Shown here: piece after piece, positions 33,945 to 43,923 of the stretch
How positions within the stretch are numbered: the stretch's first letter is position 1
How the letters are laid out: each line of letters opens with the position of its first letter
Source of the DNA: Streptomyces venezuelae
GTDB taxonomy: Bacteria; Actinomycetota; Actinomycetes; Streptomycetales; Streptomycetaceae
Reading direction: 5' to 3'
DNA: 64,000 nucleotides
NCBI RefSeq assembly: GCF_008642275.1
Contig: NZ_CP029189.1
Span: forward strand, 3,636,501-3,700,500
Notes under the pieces: model-generated
What the model was told of the DNA's origin: nothing
The model's database searches: none
Seen by the model: the letters and a program-made list of their open reading frames with translations, nothing else
Translations under genes and position numbers: made by a program

Positions 33945-34420
33945 ACGCCCGCACCACCCGCATCCTCGCCGCGGCCCTCTCTCTGACGGCAGCGCTCGCC
34001 ATATCCGGCTGCTCCGGAGAGGCCGAGCCGAAGATCACCGTCAGCGGCGCCTTCATGCCCCAGCCCGTGAACGACAAGATGGCCGGCGGCTTCCTGGTCA
34101 TCAAGAACGGTTCCGGGACCGCCGACAAGCTCACCGGCGCCACCTCCTCGCTCTCCGACGATCTCCAGATCCACGAGACCAAGGACCAGAAGATGCAGCA
34201 GGTCCAGTCGATGGACGTGCCGGCGAACGGTGAGCTCCGGCTGGAGCGCGGCGGCAACCACATCATGTTCATGGGGCTCAAGAGCACACCCAAGATCGGC
34301 GACAAGGTCACCGTCGAGCTGCGCTTCGAGAAGGCCGCTCCGGTCAAGGTCGAGCTGGACGTGAAGGACCGGACGTACAACGCCCAGACTCCGACAGATA
34401 CGTCCGGCAACGCCCACTGA
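33941..34420 (+). CDS. PCu(A)C-family copper chaperone lipoprotein
   Basis: A 159-aa protein from GTG 33941 with lipobox SGC (C24). The copper(I) motif is intact: H78 in LQIHET, M91, then H107 and M109 in GGNHIMFM. Acts with Sco1 in loading copper into cytochrome oxidase. It shares its first bases with the Sco1 stop codon and lies 22 bp before the CopCD gene. Confidence 0.92.
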   Translation: MNARTTRILAAALSLTAALAISGCSGEAEPKITVSGAFMPQPVNDKMAGGFLVIKNGSGTADKLTGATSSLSDDLQIHETKDQKMQQVQSMDVPANGELRLERGGNHIMFMGLKSTPKIGDKVTVELRFEKAAPVKVELDVKDRTYNAQTPTDTSGNAH

Positions 34421-34442
34421 CGGACCGAGGAGCTGACACGCC

Positions 34443-36533
34443 ATGACGGCCACCGCCCCCGCCCCCTCCACGGCCCACGCCCGTGCCACGGCACTCCTGC
34501 CGCGGCTCGCGCTGGTCCTCGCAGCGCTGCTGGCAACCCTGTTCACCGCGGCCTCTCCGGCCACGGCGCACGCCGCACTCACCGCGAGCGACCCCGCGGA
34601 CGGGGCGGTGGTCGCCACGGCCCCCGCCCAGGTCACGCTCTCCTTCTCGGAGCAGGTCGCCCTGGGCGACGACTCCATCCGCGTCCTCGACCCCCAGGGC
34701 AGGCGCGTGGACACGGGCGAGCTGCGCGACATGTGCAGCGGGAACACCGTCCGCTACGGCACCGCACTGCACACCGGTCTGCCGAACGGCACCTACACCG
34801 TCGCCTGGCAGGCCGTCTCGGCCGACAGCCATCCGATCTCCGGCGCTTTCACCTTCTCCATCGGCGCGCCCTCGGCCACCGATGTCTCCCTGCCCACCGC
34901 GCAGGCCGGCGGCGGACCCGTCGGCATCGCCTACGGGATCGCCCGCTACGCCGCCTACGCCGGGTTCACCGTCCTCGTGGGCGGCGCCGCGTTCATCCTG
35001 CTGTGCTGGCGCCGGGGCGCCGCCGAACGGCCGCTCCAGAAGCTCGTCGTGCGTGCCTGGGTCACCCTGACCGCCGCCACCCTCACCATGCTGGTGCTGC
35101 GGACGCCGTACACAGGCTCCGGCGACTTCTCCGACGTGTTCGATCTCAACGGACTCCGTGCCGTCCTGGAGACCAAGACCGGGGCCTCTCTCGTCTCCAG
35201 GCTGCTCCTGCTGGGGGCCGCCGCCCTCTTCGTCGCGGTCCTCTTCGGCGTCTACGCACGCCGCGTGACGGACCTCGGACCCGCTGAGGCGGACCGCGCC
35301 GAGGGGGAGGACGACGGGACCGACCGGGCCGCCGGCTCCGATGATGACGAGGGGGCCGATCAGGCGGCCGAGGGGCCGGACGACACCAGCGATCTCACCT
35401 TCGGGCTGGCCATCGGCGGCGCCGTCGTGTCCGGCGGTATCGCCGCCACCTGGGCCCTCTCGGAGCACGCCTCCACCGGGATCCAGCCCGGCATCGCCAT
35501 GCCCGTCGACATCTTGCACCTGATGGCCGTCGCCACGTGGCTCGGCGGTCTCGCCGCGCTGCTCGTCGCCCTCCACAAGGTCCCCGGGATCGAGCGCGCG
35601 GCCGTCCGGCGCTTCTCCCGGGTCGCCTTCGTCAGTGTCCTGGTGCTCGCCGTCACCGGCGTCTACCAGTCCTGGCGCCAGCTCGGAAGCTGGTCCGCCC
35701 TCACCGGCACCGACTACGGGCAGCTGCTGCTCCTGAAGGTCGGCCTGGTCGCGGTCCTCCTCGCTGTCGCCCTCGTGTCCCGCAAGTGGACCGGGCGGCT
35801 CGCCGACGCCCCGGCGGACGCCGCGACCTCCGGAGCCACCGTCGCCGTTGCCGCCGGGAAGAGCGCGGACGGTGTTTCACGTGAAACGAAGGCCGTCGCC
35901 GCCGACTCGGAAGGCACCGATGTTTCACGTGAAACAGAGCCGGCGGCCATCCCCACGGACCCGAAACGAGCCGCCCAGCTCGCCCGGCAGCAGGCCGCTC
36001 GCGAAAGCGCGCGGGAGAAGCGGGTTCGGGATTCCGACCCGGACCGTGCCGGCCTGCGCCGCTCCGTCCTCGCCGAAGCGGCCATCGCCGTGATCCTGCT
36101 CGCCGTCACCACCGTGCTCACCAGCACCGAGCCCGGGCGGACCGTGGAGCGGGAGGCGGGCCGCGGTTCCACCGCCACCGCCGTCCCCGACCGCGCAGTC
36201 AAGATCACCCTGCCGTTCGACACCGGCGGCCCGAACGGCAAGGGCACCGTCCGTCTCGAACTCGACCCGGGCCGGGTCGGCGCGAACACCCTGCACCTCT
36301 GGTCCGAGTCCGCCGACGGCACCCCCTTCGATCTCCCCGAGATCAAGATCGCCTTCACCCTTCCCGCCAAGGACATCGGACCCCTGCCGCTCGTCCCCGA
36401 GCGGGCGGCCCCGGGCCACTGGACCGCATCCGGTGTCCAGCTGCCGCTCGCTGGCGAATGGCGTATCGACGTCACCGTCCGCACCTCCGACATCGACCAG
36501 ACCACCGTCCAGAAGACCGTGAAGATCGGCTGA
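34443..36533 (+). CDS. CopC-CopD fusion copper transport protein
   Basis: A 696-aa membrane protein. After the signal peptide comes a CopC domain (about 40-140, starting AHAALTASDPADGA, the histidine being a copper ligand). Then a CopD membrane region with about eight helices (150-455) follows, interrupted by an acidic loop (about 280-315, DEGADQAAEGPDD). A long charged linker (about 460-540) is followed by a further helix and a beta-rich extracellular C-terminal domain. Two parS sites lie in the linker-coding DNA. Function: copper uptake or resistance at the membrane. Confidence 0.9.
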   Translation: MTATAPAPSTAHARATALLPRLALVLAALLATLFTAASPATAHAALTASDPADGAVVATAPAQVTLSFSEQVALGDDSIRVLDPQGRRVDTGELRDMCSGNTVRYGTALHTGLPNGTYTVAWQAVSADSHPISGAFTFSIGAPSATDVSLPTAQAGGGPVGIAYGIARYAAYAGFTVLVGGAAFILLCWRRGAAERPLQKLVVRAWVTLTAATLTMLVLRTPYTGSGDFSDVFDLNGLRAVLETKTGASLVSRLLLLGAAALFVAVLFGVYARRVTDLGPAEADRAEGEDDGTDRAAGSDDDEGADQAAEGPDDTSDLTFGLAIGGAVVSGGIAATWALSEHASTGIQPGIAMPVDILHLMAVATWLGGLAALLVALHKVPGIERAAVRRFSRVAFVSVLVLAVTGVYQSWRQLGSWSALTGTDYGQLLLLKVGLVAVLLAVALVSRKWTGRLADAPADAATSGATVAVAAGKSADGVSRETKAVAADSEGTDVSRETEPAAIPTDPKRAAQLARQQAARESAREKRVRDSDPDRAGLRRSVLAEAAIAVILLAVTTVLTSTEPGRTVEREAGRGSTATAVPDRAVKITLPFDTGGPNGKGTVRLELDPGRVGANTLHLWSESADGTPFDLPEIKIAFTLPAKDIGPLPLVPERAAPGHWTASGVQLPLAGEWRIDVTVRTSDIDQTTVQKTVKIG
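35873..35888. promoter_or_regulatory. parS: parS site within the CopCD gene (first)
   Basis: TGTTTCACGTGAAACG, one mismatch at the edge from a perfect palindrome. Read as VSRET in the protein. Confidence 0.9.
35921..35936. promoter_or_regulatory. parS: parS site within the CopCD gene (second)
   Basis: Perfect TGTTTCACGTGAAACA, 48 bp from the first site and in the same frame, again read as VSRET. Confidence 0.95.
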
Positions 36534-36538
36534 CCAGC

Positions 36539-37816
36539 GTGACCGAGAGCAACCCCGACATCGAGATCTCCCGGCGCAGGCTGCTGGGTACCGTCGGCGC
36601 CGCAGGCGCCGTCGGGATCGCCCTCGGAGCCACGGGCGGCGCCCTGGCGCACTCCGCCATGGACGGCTCCGGGAACGGCTCCTCCCCCGGCAAAGCCGGG
36701 GGCCCGGCCTCCCTGGGCGCCACCCAGGTGGCCTTCCACGGAGACCACCAGGCCGGCATCACCACCCCGCTGCAGGCCAAGGGGCACCTCGTCGCTTTCG
36801 ACCTCACCGCCGGAGCGGGCCGTACGGAGGCCGCCGCGCTGCTGCGTCGCTGGTCCGACACCGCCCGGCGGCTGATGGCGGGCGAGCCTGCTTCGACCTC
36901 CGACAGCGGGATCGCCCTGGACGCCGGACCGTCCTCCCTCACCGTCACTTTCGGCTTCGGCCACTCCTTCTTCGATCGGACCGGCCTTACCGCCCGCCGC
37001 CCCGCTGCGCTCGACCCGCTGCCGGACTTCTCGTCGGACCGGCTGGACGCCCAGCGCAGCAACGGCGACCTGTGGGTACAGATCGGTGCCGACGACGGCC
37101 TCGTCGCCTTCCACGCCCTGCGCGCACTGCAGAAGGACGCCGGGGAGGCCGCTCGCGTCCGCTGGCAGATGAACGGCTTCAACCGGTCCCCAGGCGCCAC
37201 CGGCACCCCGATGACCACCCGCAACCTGATGGGCCAGGTCGACGGCACCGGGAATCCGAAGCCCTCGGAACCCGACTTCGACAAGCGGATCTTCGTTCCC
37301 GGCGCGGGCCCCGGGCCCGCCGAGCACGCCTGGATGGCCGGGGGCTCGTACGCCGTCGTCCGGCGTATCCGCATGCTCCTCGACGACTGGGACAAGCAGT
37401 CCCTCGTCCAGCAGGAGCAGGTCATCGGCCGCACGAAGGCCAACGGCGCCCCGCTCACCGGTGGCGGCGAAACCACCGAGATGGCACTCGACAAGATCGG
37501 CCCCGACGGGAAGCCCGTCATCCCGTCCAACGCTCACGCCCGGATTTCCGCCCCCGAGCAGAACGGCGGGGCCGCCATGCTGCGGCGCCCCTTCTCCTTC
37601 CACGACGGGATCGGCCCGGACGGCGCTCCCGACGCGGGACTCCTCTTCATCTGCTGGCAGGCCGATCCGCTGCGCGGATTCGTACCCGTACAGCGCAAGC
37701 TCGACCGGGGCGACGCGCTGTCGGCGTTCATCCGGCACGAGTCCAGCGGGTTGTACGCGGTTCCGCCCGGCCCCCGCAGCGGCGAGTACGTGGGGCAGCA
37801 GCTGCTCGAAGGATGA
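36539..37816 (+). CDS. DyP-type haem peroxidase (EfeB-like), Tat-exported
   Basis: A 425-aa protein from GTG 36539. Twin-arginine signal SRRRLLGTVG (11-20) with a hydrophobic stretch to about 35. The DyP motif GQVDGTG with catalytic D235, and the proximal haem ligand H333 in NAHARIS, are present. Class A DyP peroxidases act with iron or copper transport systems and oxidise dyes or protoporphyrins. It lies 5 bp after the CopCD gene, so it is probably co-transcribed with the copper set. Confidence 0.92.
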   Translation: MTESNPDIEISRRRLLGTVGAAGAVGIALGATGGALAHSAMDGSGNGSSPGKAGGPASLGATQVAFHGDHQAGITTPLQAKGHLVAFDLTAGAGRTEAAALLRRWSDTARRLMAGEPASTSDSGIALDAGPSSLTVTFGFGHSFFDRTGLTARRPAALDPLPDFSSDRLDAQRSNGDLWVQIGADDGLVAFHALRALQKDAGEAARVRWQMNGFNRSPGATGTPMTTRNLMGQVDGTGNPKPSEPDFDKRIFVPGAGPGPAEHAWMAGGSYAVVRRIRMLLDDWDKQSLVQQEQVIGRTKANGAPLTGGGETTEMALDKIGPDGKPVIPSNAHARISAPEQNGGAAMLRRPFSFHDGIGPDGAPDAGLLFICWQADPLRGFVPVQRKLDRGDALSAFIRHESSGLYAVPPGPRSGEYVGQQLLEG

Positions 37817-37858
37817 ACAGCAACCCGGCGGGCGGCGGCCCGGCATTAGGCTGATCGC

Positions 37859-38794
37859 ATGTCAGCCACCCGCTTCACGTATCTCGGTCCCGAGGGCACC
37901 TTCACCGAGGCCGCCCTGCGCACCCTGCCGGAAGCCGCGACCCGCGAACTCGTCCCGATGGTGTCGGTCCCGGCCGCCCTGGACGCCGTGCGAAACGGTG
38001 AGGCGGCCGCCGCCCTCGTCCCGATCGAGAACTCGGTGGAGGGCGGGGTCACCGCCACCCTCGACGAGCTGGCCTCGGGCGAACCACTGATGATCTACCG
38101 CGAGGTGCTGCTGCCCATCACCTTCGCGCTGCTCGTGCGCCCCGGTACCGCCCTGTCGGACGTCAAGACCGTCACCGGGCACCCGGTCGCCCAGCCTCAG
38201 GTGCGCAACTGGCTGCGGGCGAACCTGCCCGACGCGGTGTGGGAGTCGGCCGCGTCGAACGCCGACGGCGCCCGGCTGGTCCAGGAGGGCCGCTTCGACG
38301 CCGCCTTCGCGGGCGAGTTCGCCGCCGCCACCTACGGGCTCGTCCCGCTGGTCACCGAGATCCACGACGCGGAGAACGCCGAGACCCGGTTCGTTCTGGT
38401 GGGGCGCCCCGCCCGGCCGGCCGCGCCGACCGGAGCGGACAAGACCTCCGTCGTGCTGTGGCTCGGCGACGACCACCCCGGTGCGCTGCTGGAGCTCCTT
38501 CAGGAGTTCGCGGTCCGCGGGGTGAACCTCATGCTGATCCAGTCCCGTCCGACCGGACAGGGGATCGGCAACTACTGCTTCGCCGTGGACGCCGAGGGGC
38601 ACATCTCCGACCGCCGGGTCAGCGAGGCGCTCATGGGCCTCAAGCGGACCTGCCCCCAGGTCCGCTTCCTCGGGTCCTATCCGCGCGCCGGTGTCGCTCA
38701 GAGTGATGTACGGGCTCCTCGGCCCGGGACCTCCGACGGTGACTTCACGGCCGCTTCCGACTGGCTCGGGCGTTGCCTCGACGGGCGTGCGTAG
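37859..38794 (+). CDS. pheA: Prephenate dehydratase
   Basis: A 311-aa enzyme of phenylalanine synthesis. The catalytic domain starts YLGPEGTFTEAAL and holds IENSVEGGV and the TRF triad in AETRFVLVG. The ACT regulatory domain (about 200-280) has GALLELLQEF and the phenylalanine-binding ESRP-type segment (IQSRPT here). A tail of about 25 residues follows the ACT domain. Confidence 0.95.
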   Translation: MSATRFTYLGPEGTFTEAALRTLPEAATRELVPMVSVPAALDAVRNGEAAAALVPIENSVEGGVTATLDELASGEPLMIYREVLLPITFALLVRPGTALSDVKTVTGHPVAQPQVRNWLRANLPDAVWESAASNADGARLVQEGRFDAAFAGEFAAATYGLVPLVTEIHDAENAETRFVLVGRPARPAAPTGADKTSVVLWLGDDHPGALLELLQEFAVRGVNLMLIQSRPTGQGIGNYCFAVDAEGHISDRRVSEALMGLKRTCPQVRFLGSYPRAGVAQSDVRAPRPGTSDGDFTAASDWLGRCLDGRA

Positions 38795-39320
38795 AGCCTC
38801 GTCCACTGTCCACAGAGTTATCCACAGGCGGAGATGGGGACCTGGGGACAAGTCGACAGAGCGGCATGACAAGGTCGACAAATCGCCCGCCGGCCCAGGT
38901 TTCGCTCCGGGAAGCGGAAGGTGAACGCTGTCACCTCCGCATCACCGATCAACTCTTTGGGGCGAGCCTTTCCCACCCGAATGAGTGTGTGAGGGTGGTT
39001 TGAACCCTGATTCGTCCCGGCCATCCACCGATCAGGAATGATCTATTCCTGTGTCCACAGAGACGGCGCACAGCCTGTGGATAAGGTCGCCATCACGGCA
39101 TTTCCTGTGGACAAGAAGGCCTTCCCGACCTGCTCAGGGCCTGCCGAGCCGTCGCAGCTCTGCCCCTTTTCAGGGAATGGGACCGGTTTTATTGACGCTC
39201 CGAGAACCTCCACTTCCGGTCAGTCGACAAGACTTATCCATTCTGTTGCAATTGGGACATAGCGACACGCAGCGTGATATCGGTGTGATCCAAGGAAGCC
39301 CAGCCCGGTAGCCTGGAGGG
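38795..39320. promoter_or_regulatory. 526-bp gene-free region with a cluster of five DnaA boxes
   Basis: Perfect boxes: TTATCCACA at 38818-38826, the same on the minus strand at 39076-39084, and TTGTCCACA on the minus strand at 39106-39114. One-mismatch boxes: 38806-38814 and 39051-39059, with a weaker TTGTCCCCA (minus) at 38843-38851. No gene is credible between pheA and serS. DnaA-box clusters near oriC that titrate DnaA have been described in S. coelicolor; this looks like such a site. It must also hold the serS promoter. Confidence 0.8.
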
Positions 39321-40598
39321 GTGATTGACCTCCGGCTGCTCCGTGAAGACCCTGACCGTGTCCGCGCCTCGCAGCGCGCCCGTGGAGAGGACGTCGAACT
39401 CGTCGACGCGTTGCTCTCCGCCGACGAGCGCCGCAGGTCCTCCGGCGTGCGCTTCGACGACCTCCGCAATGAGCAGAAGTCCCTCGGCAAGCTCATCCCC
39501 AAGGCCTCCCCGGAGGAGCGGGCCGAGCTGCTGAAGAAGGCCGAGCAGCTGAAGCAGGACGTCAAGGCCGCCGAGGCCGAGCAGAACGAGGCCGACGAAG
39601 CCGCCAAGCAGCTTCTCCTCCAGCTCGGCAACATCGTCCACGAGGACGTCCCGGTCGGCGGCGAGGAGGACTTCGCCGTCCTGGAGACGCACGGCACCAT
39701 CCGCGACTTCGCCGCCGAGGGCTTCGAGCCCAAGGACCACCTGGAGCTCGGCGAGCTGCTGGGCGCCATCGACGTCGAGCGGGGCGCCAAGGTCTCCGGC
39801 TCGCGCTTCTACTACCTCACCGGCGTGGGCGCCCTGCTGGAGCTGGCGCTGGTCAACGCGGCCATCGCCCAGGCGACCGAGGCCGGCTTCATCCCGATGC
39901 TGACCCCGGCGCTGGTCCGTCCGCGCGCCATGGAGGGCACCGGCTTCCTCGGTCAGGCCGCCGAGAACGTCTACCACCTGGAGAAGGACGACTACTACCT
40001 GGTCGGCACCTCCGAGGTCCCCCTGGCCGCGTACCACATGGACGAGATCATCGACGTCGAGAAGCTGCCGCTGCGGTACGCCGGCTTCTCCCCGTGCTTC
40101 CGCCGCGAGGCCGGTACGTACGGCAAGGACACCCGCGGCATCTTCCGCGTCCACCAGTTCGACAAGGTCGAGATGTTCTCGTACGTCGCGCCGGAGGACG
40201 CCGAGGCCGAGCACCGGCGTCTGCTGGAATGGGAGAAGCAGTGGCTGACCGGCCTGGAGCTGCCGTTCCAGGTGATCGACGTCGCCACCGGTGACCTGGG
40301 CTCCTCCGCCTCGCGCAAGTTCGACTGCGAGGCATGGATCCCCACCCAGGGCAAGTACCGCGAGCTGACCTCCGCCTCGAACTGCGACAGCTTCCAGGCC
40401 CGCCGCCTGTCGGTCCGCTACCGCGACGGCAAGAAGACCCAGCCGCTGTCCACGCTGAACGGCACGCTGTGCGCCGTACCGCGCACGATCGTCGCGATCC
40501 TCGAGAACCACCAGCAGGCAGACGGTTCGGTACGAGTGCCCGAGGTGCTCCGTCCCTACCTCGGCGGCCGCGAGGTCCTGGAGCCGATCACCAAGTGA
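39321..40598 (+). CDS. serS: Seryl-tRNA synthetase
   Basis: A 425-aa class II synthetase from GTG 39321. The N-terminal coiled-coil arm (about 30-100) binds the long variable arm of tRNA-Ser. Motif 2 [18 protein letters not shown] and motif 3 [16 protein letters not shown] are complete. The stop codon overlaps the start of a HAD phosphatase gene (GTGA). Confidence 0.97.
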   Translation: MIDLRLLREDPDRVRASQRARGEDVELVDALLSADERRRSSGVRFDDLRNEQKSLGKLIPKASPEERAELLKKAEQLKQDVKAAEAEQNEADEAAKQLLLQLGNIVHEDVPVGGEEDFAVLETHGTIRDFAAEGFEPKDHLELGELLGAIDVERGAKVSGSRFYYLTGVGALLELALVNAAIAQATEAGFIPMLTPALVRPRAMEGTGFLGQAAENVYHLEKDDYYLVGTSEVPLAAYHMDEIIDVEKLPLRYAGFSPCFRREAGTYGKDTRGIFRVHQFDKVEMFSYVAPEDAEAEHRRLLEWEKQWLTGLELPFQVIDVATGDLGSSASRKFDCEAWIPTQGKYRELTSASNCDSFQARRLSVRYRDGKKTQPLSTLNGTLCAVPRTIVAILENHQQADGSVRVPEVLRPYLGGREVLEPITK

Positions 40599-41407
40599 GC
40601 CCGGCCCCGTTCCCGTACAAGCTCGTCGCGACCGATCTCGACGGCACGCTGCTGCGTGGCGACGACACCGTCTCGGAACGCACCCGTGAAGCGCTCGTCG
40701 CGGCCACCGCGGCGGGCGCGGCGCACATCGTCGTCACCGGCCGGGCCGTGCCCTGGACCCGGCACATACTGGACGATCTCGGCTACAAGGGGATCGCTGT
40801 CTGCGGCCAGGGTGCACAGGTCTACGACGCGGGTGCGCACCGGCTGCTGACCTCGGTGACGCTGGACCGGCAGCTCGCCGGTCTGGCGCTGTCGAAGCTG
40901 GAGGCCGAGATCGGCCCGCTGGCCCTGGCGGCCAGCCGGGACGGGGTGGACGGCGAGGTCCTGTTCGGGCCCGGGTACCAGGTGCAGGAAGGCCTCCCGG
41001 CCATATACCTGGACGACACCAAGGCCCTCTGGGCGGCTCCGCTGAACAAGCTCTACGTCCAGCACCCGGAGCTGGACGACGACGCGCTCGTCAAGGTGGC
41101 CCGGGAGACCGTGGGCAATCTGGTCGACATCGTCATGGCGGGTCCCGGCATCGTCGAGATCCTGCCGCTGGGTCTGACCAAGGCCACGGGTCTGTCGCTG
41201 GCCGCGCGCCGGCTGAAGGTGAAGGCGGCGGAGACGATCGCCTTCGGTGACATGCCCAACGACATCCCGATGTTCGGCTGGGCCGCGCACGGGGTGGCGA
41301 TGGCCAACGCCCATGCCGAGCTCAGGGCGGTGGCCGACGAGGTGACGGCCTCCAACGAGGAGGACGGCATCGCGGTGGTGCTGGAGCGTCTGCTGGGCGC
41401 CGCGTAA
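40595..41407 (+). CDS. HAD-superfamily hydrolase (Cof type) coupled to serS
   Basis: A 270-aa class IIB HAD phosphatase from GTG 40595. Motif I DLDGTLL (about 14-20), motif II VTGR, motif III lysine in LTKATGL and motif [11 protein letters not shown] are all present. Substrates of this group are sugar phosphates or nucleotides. Closely similar in design to the HAD gene at 60110. Confidence 0.92.
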   Translation: MSPAPFPYKLVATDLDGTLLRGDDTVSERTREALVAATAAGAAHIVVTGRAVPWTRHILDDLGYKGIAVCGQGAQVYDAGAHRLLTSVTLDRQLAGLALSKLEAEIGPLALAASRDGVDGEVLFGPGYQVQEGLPAIYLDDTKALWAAPLNKLYVQHPELDDDALVKVARETVGNLVDIVMAGPGIVEILPLGLTKATGLSLAARRLKVKAAETIAFGDMPNDIPMFGWAAHGVAMANAHAELRAVADEVTASNEEDGIAVVLERLLGAA

Positions 41408-41426
41408 CGCGCACGGCGTACGAAGG

Positions 41427-41480
41427 AGGTCCGGGACAGCCCGCGCCGCAAGGCGCGCTCGAAGTGGCTGCCCCGGACCT
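41427..41480 (+). terminator. Terminator after serS-HAD operon
   Basis: Arms 41427-41441 and 41466-41480 pair over 15 bp with one mismatch and are followed by TTTTG. A smaller GCGC-rich hairpin lies in the loop. Confidence 0.8.
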
Positions 41481-41546
41481 TTTGTTGCTCCCCGCACGAC
41501 TCACTCTGCACCGGGCCCAGGTCCCTTACCAGCGAATTTCCGTGCA

Positions 41547-42089
41547 TCAGCCGTGAACCCGGCGACGGCGCCAGTAGGCCACGGTGAGCACGCCCAGCAG
41601 AGGACCCCAGAGCAGCAGGGGTACGTAGGACAGGTCGAAGATCCGCAGGGCGAGCCCGGTGGGCGCATCGGGATTCGCGGCGTTGACCTCGCTCCAGGTC
41701 CAGGCACCGAGGACCGTGATGGCGGTGACCGCCATCGCGCCGAGCCCCGCGGGAACCACCGCTGCCAGGGGGTGGATCGCCCGTCCGCCCAGCACGGGGA
41801 TCCAGCGGGGCAGCTCCTCGCCCCAGCGCTGGACCAGACCGAGGCTCAACAGGCCCAGGCACTCCTGCAGGACGCAGACGAGGATGAGGACCAGGGAGCC
41901 GGAGCCCGGGTAGTACGAGTGGTGCATATCGCTGCCGGGGCCCCAGCCCATGGGAATGCCGACCGCGATCGCGAGCCGCCACAGGCAGCTGGGAAGCACG
42001 GTCAGCGAGGTGAGATGGGCGAGCCGCCGAAGCCATGGGGAGACTCCGGGCACGGTGTGCGAGGTGCGAACGGCGGCGTGCGGGGTCAT
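41547..42089 (-). CDS. Integral membrane protein, unknown
   Basis: A 180-aa protein from ATG 42089 (AAAGGA upstream) with four to five hydrophobic helices (LTSLTVLPSCLWRLAIAVGI, SLVLILVCVLQECLGLL, VVPAGLGAMAVTAITVLGAW, YVPLLLWGPLLGVLTVAY). No family recognised. Divergent from the two-component system gene at 42254, so they share a 164-bp promoter region and may be functionally linked. Confidence 0.8.
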   Translation of the reverse strand: MTPHAAVRTSHTVPGVSPWLRRLAHLTSLTVLPSCLWRLAIAVGIPMGWGPGSDMHHSYYPGSGSLVLILVCVLQECLGLLSLGLVQRWGEELPRWIPVLGGRAIHPLAAVVPAGLGAMAVTAITVLGAWTWSEVNAANPDAPTGLALRIFDLSYVPLLLWGPLLGVLTVAYWRRRRVHG

Positions 42090-42253
42090 CTGCCAAGTCC
42101 TTTTCAGTAGCTGCCGGTTGATGACTCCACCCTGGTCGGCCGAGATCTTCGCGACCATCCGCCGATCAGCGGGCCGGTGAACGCATGACGGTCGCCGAGG
42201 CTCTGCCGATCGGCAGATGGCCTGGCCCCCGGGTGCGCTCGTAGGGTCGGTGC

Positions 42254-43249
42254 ATGTCCCTCAACCGCCGTGCCTCCTATGCACCGTTGCTCGCCCTTGC
42301 CGGCGTCCTCGGCCTCCTCGGGGGGTTTCTGGGGGCGCCCCCGTCGTGGTCGCTGGTCTGGGTGGGTCTGCTGCTGCCGCTGCTGGCCCTGGTCGCCCGC
42401 TGGGCCCCGATGCGTGCGGGAGCCTTCTCGGCGGTGCTGGGCGTGGCGGCCGTCGCGCTGTGGCCGGTCCCGCTGATGTGGCGGGAGGCGTCGTGGCTGG
42501 AGGTCTGCGGGGCGGCGGCGTTCTGGGCGGTGCCCGCGCTCGGGGCCCTGGCGGCCGGGGGATATCTGCGTCGGCAGGCGAGCCGGATGCGCCAGGCCGT
42601 CCGGGACGGCCGGCGGGATCAGCAGCTGGAACTGGCCCGGGATCTGCACGACTTCGTGGCGCACGACGTGAGCGCGATCGTGGTGCAGGCTCAGGCGGCC
42701 AGGTTCGTGGCGGACGAGGACCCCGAGCAGGCGGTCCGCGCACTGGAGCGGATCGAGGCGGCGGGGCTCGGTGCGCTCGCCTCGATGGACCGGACGGTGC
42801 ACGCGCTGCGGGAGGCGGCCGGTGCGCGGTCCGCCTCGGTCCCGGGGACCTCGGAGCTGCCCGGCCTGGTGGAGCGGTTCGAGGGCGGGGTGCTGGACTC
42901 CGATCCGGCGGCGGTCCGGGAGTTGTCACGGGAGGCGGACACCACCGCGTACCGGGTGGCCGTGGAGGCCCTGACGAACGTACGCCGGCACGCGCCCGGG
43001 GCGGCGGTCGTACGGGTGCGCCTGCACCGGGCCGCGGAGGGGATCGAGCTGAGCGTGGCCAACTCCGCGCCGGCCCGGGGCGCGGGCGGACTACGGGGAC
43101 TGGGGCTGCGGCGCCGGAGCGGAACGGGCCTGGCCGGCCTGCGGGGCAGGGTGGAGGCGGCGGGCGGGACGCTGCGAGCCGGTGCGAGCGCCGACGGAGG
43201 GTGGCGGGTTTGCGCCGTTTTCCCGGCCCGGGGGAGCACGCTCGGGTGA
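42254..43249 (+). CDS. Sensor histidine kinase (NarL/DesK family)
   Basis: A 331-aa membrane kinase. Four hydrophobic helices (about 10-102) form the sensor. HisKA_3 follows with phospho-acceptor H132 in LARDLHDFVAHDVS, then the ATPase domain with EALTNVRRHAP and the glycine loop in TGLAGLRGRVEAAGG. The response regulator gene starts 10 bp after its stop. The stimulus is unknown; the layout resembles DesK-type membrane sensors. Confidence 0.92.
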   Translation: MSLNRRASYAPLLALAGVLGLLGGFLGAPPSWSLVWVGLLLPLLALVARWAPMRAGAFSAVLGVAAVALWPVPLMWREASWLEVCGAAAFWAVPALGALAAGGYLRRQASRMRQAVRDGRRDQQLELARDLHDFVAHDVSAIVVQAQAARFVADEDPEQAVRALERIEAAGLGALASMDRTVHALREAAGARSASVPGTSELPGLVERFEGGVLDSDPAAVRELSREADTTAYRVAVEALTNVRRHAPGAAVVRVRLHRAAEGIELSVANSAPARGAGGLRGLGLRRRSGTGLAGLRGRVEAAGGTLRAGASADGGWRVCAVFPARGSTLG

Positions 43250-43259
43250 TCATAGCGGC

Positions 43260-43916
43260 GTGACCACACGCATCCTGATAGCCGACGACCAAGATGACAT
43301 CCGCAGTGGTTTCCGGCTGATCCTGGACTCACAGCCGGACATGACCGTAGTGGGGGAGGCTGCGGACGGGGAGAGCGCGGTGGCGTTGGCCCGGGAACTG
43401 CGGCCCGATGTGGTGCTCGCGGACATCCGGATGCCGCGGCTCGACGGGCTGGAGGTGACTCGGCTGCTGGCGCCGCAGACGCGGGTGGTGGTGGTGACCA
43501 CCTTCGACCTGGACGAGTACGTGCACACCGCGCTGCGCAACGGCGCCTGTGGCTTTCTGCTGAAGCGGTCCGGACCGACGCTGCTGATCGAGGGGGTCCG
43601 TGCGGCAATGGCGGGAGACACGCTGATCAGTCCGCAGATCACGGTGCGGCTACTGAGCCGCTTGGCACAGGCGGGTCCGGTCGCCCGCCCCGCGGCGCAT
43701 CCGCTGACGGAGCGGGAGGTGGAGATCGTGCGTCTGGTGGCGCGGGGGCTCACCAACGCCGAGATCGGCGCCGAGCTGTTCATCAGCGCGGGGACGGCCA
43801 AGACCCACATCGCGAACGTCCAGGCCAAGCTGGGGGCCCGCAACCGGGTGGGAATCGCCGCGTGGGCCTGGGAGCACGGTGTCGCCACAGCGGAGCCGCA
43901 GGCCGAGTCCGGCTAG
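43260..43916 (+). CDS. Response regulator (NarL/LuxR family)
   Basis: A 218-aa protein from GTG 43260: receiver domain (5-120) with D9, D10 and phospho-acceptor D55 in VLADIRMPR, then a LuxR helix-turn-helix (about 150-210) in LTEREVEIVRLVARGLTNAE. Partner of the kinase directly upstream. A parS site lies 10 bp after the stop codon. Confidence 0.94.
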   Translation: MTTRILIADDQDDIRSGFRLILDSQPDMTVVGEAADGESAVALARELRPDVVLADIRMPRLDGLEVTRLLAPQTRVVVVTTFDLDEYVHTALRNGACGFLLKRSGPTLLIEGVRAAMAGDTLISPQITVRLLSRLAQAGPVARPAAHPLTEREVEIVRLVARGLTNAEIGAELFISAGTAKTHIANVQAKLGARNRVGIAAWAWEHGVATAEPQAESG

Positions 43917-43923
43917 ATCGTCG

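Noticed and set aside
38795..39320. oriC itself
   Set aside because: dnaA and dnaN are not adjacent and box number is too low; better explained as a DnaA-titrating cluster.
39115..39320. T-box or other riboswitch upstream of serS
   Set aside because: No T-box core or specifier stem could be recognised, and Streptomyces serS is not known to me as T-box controlled.
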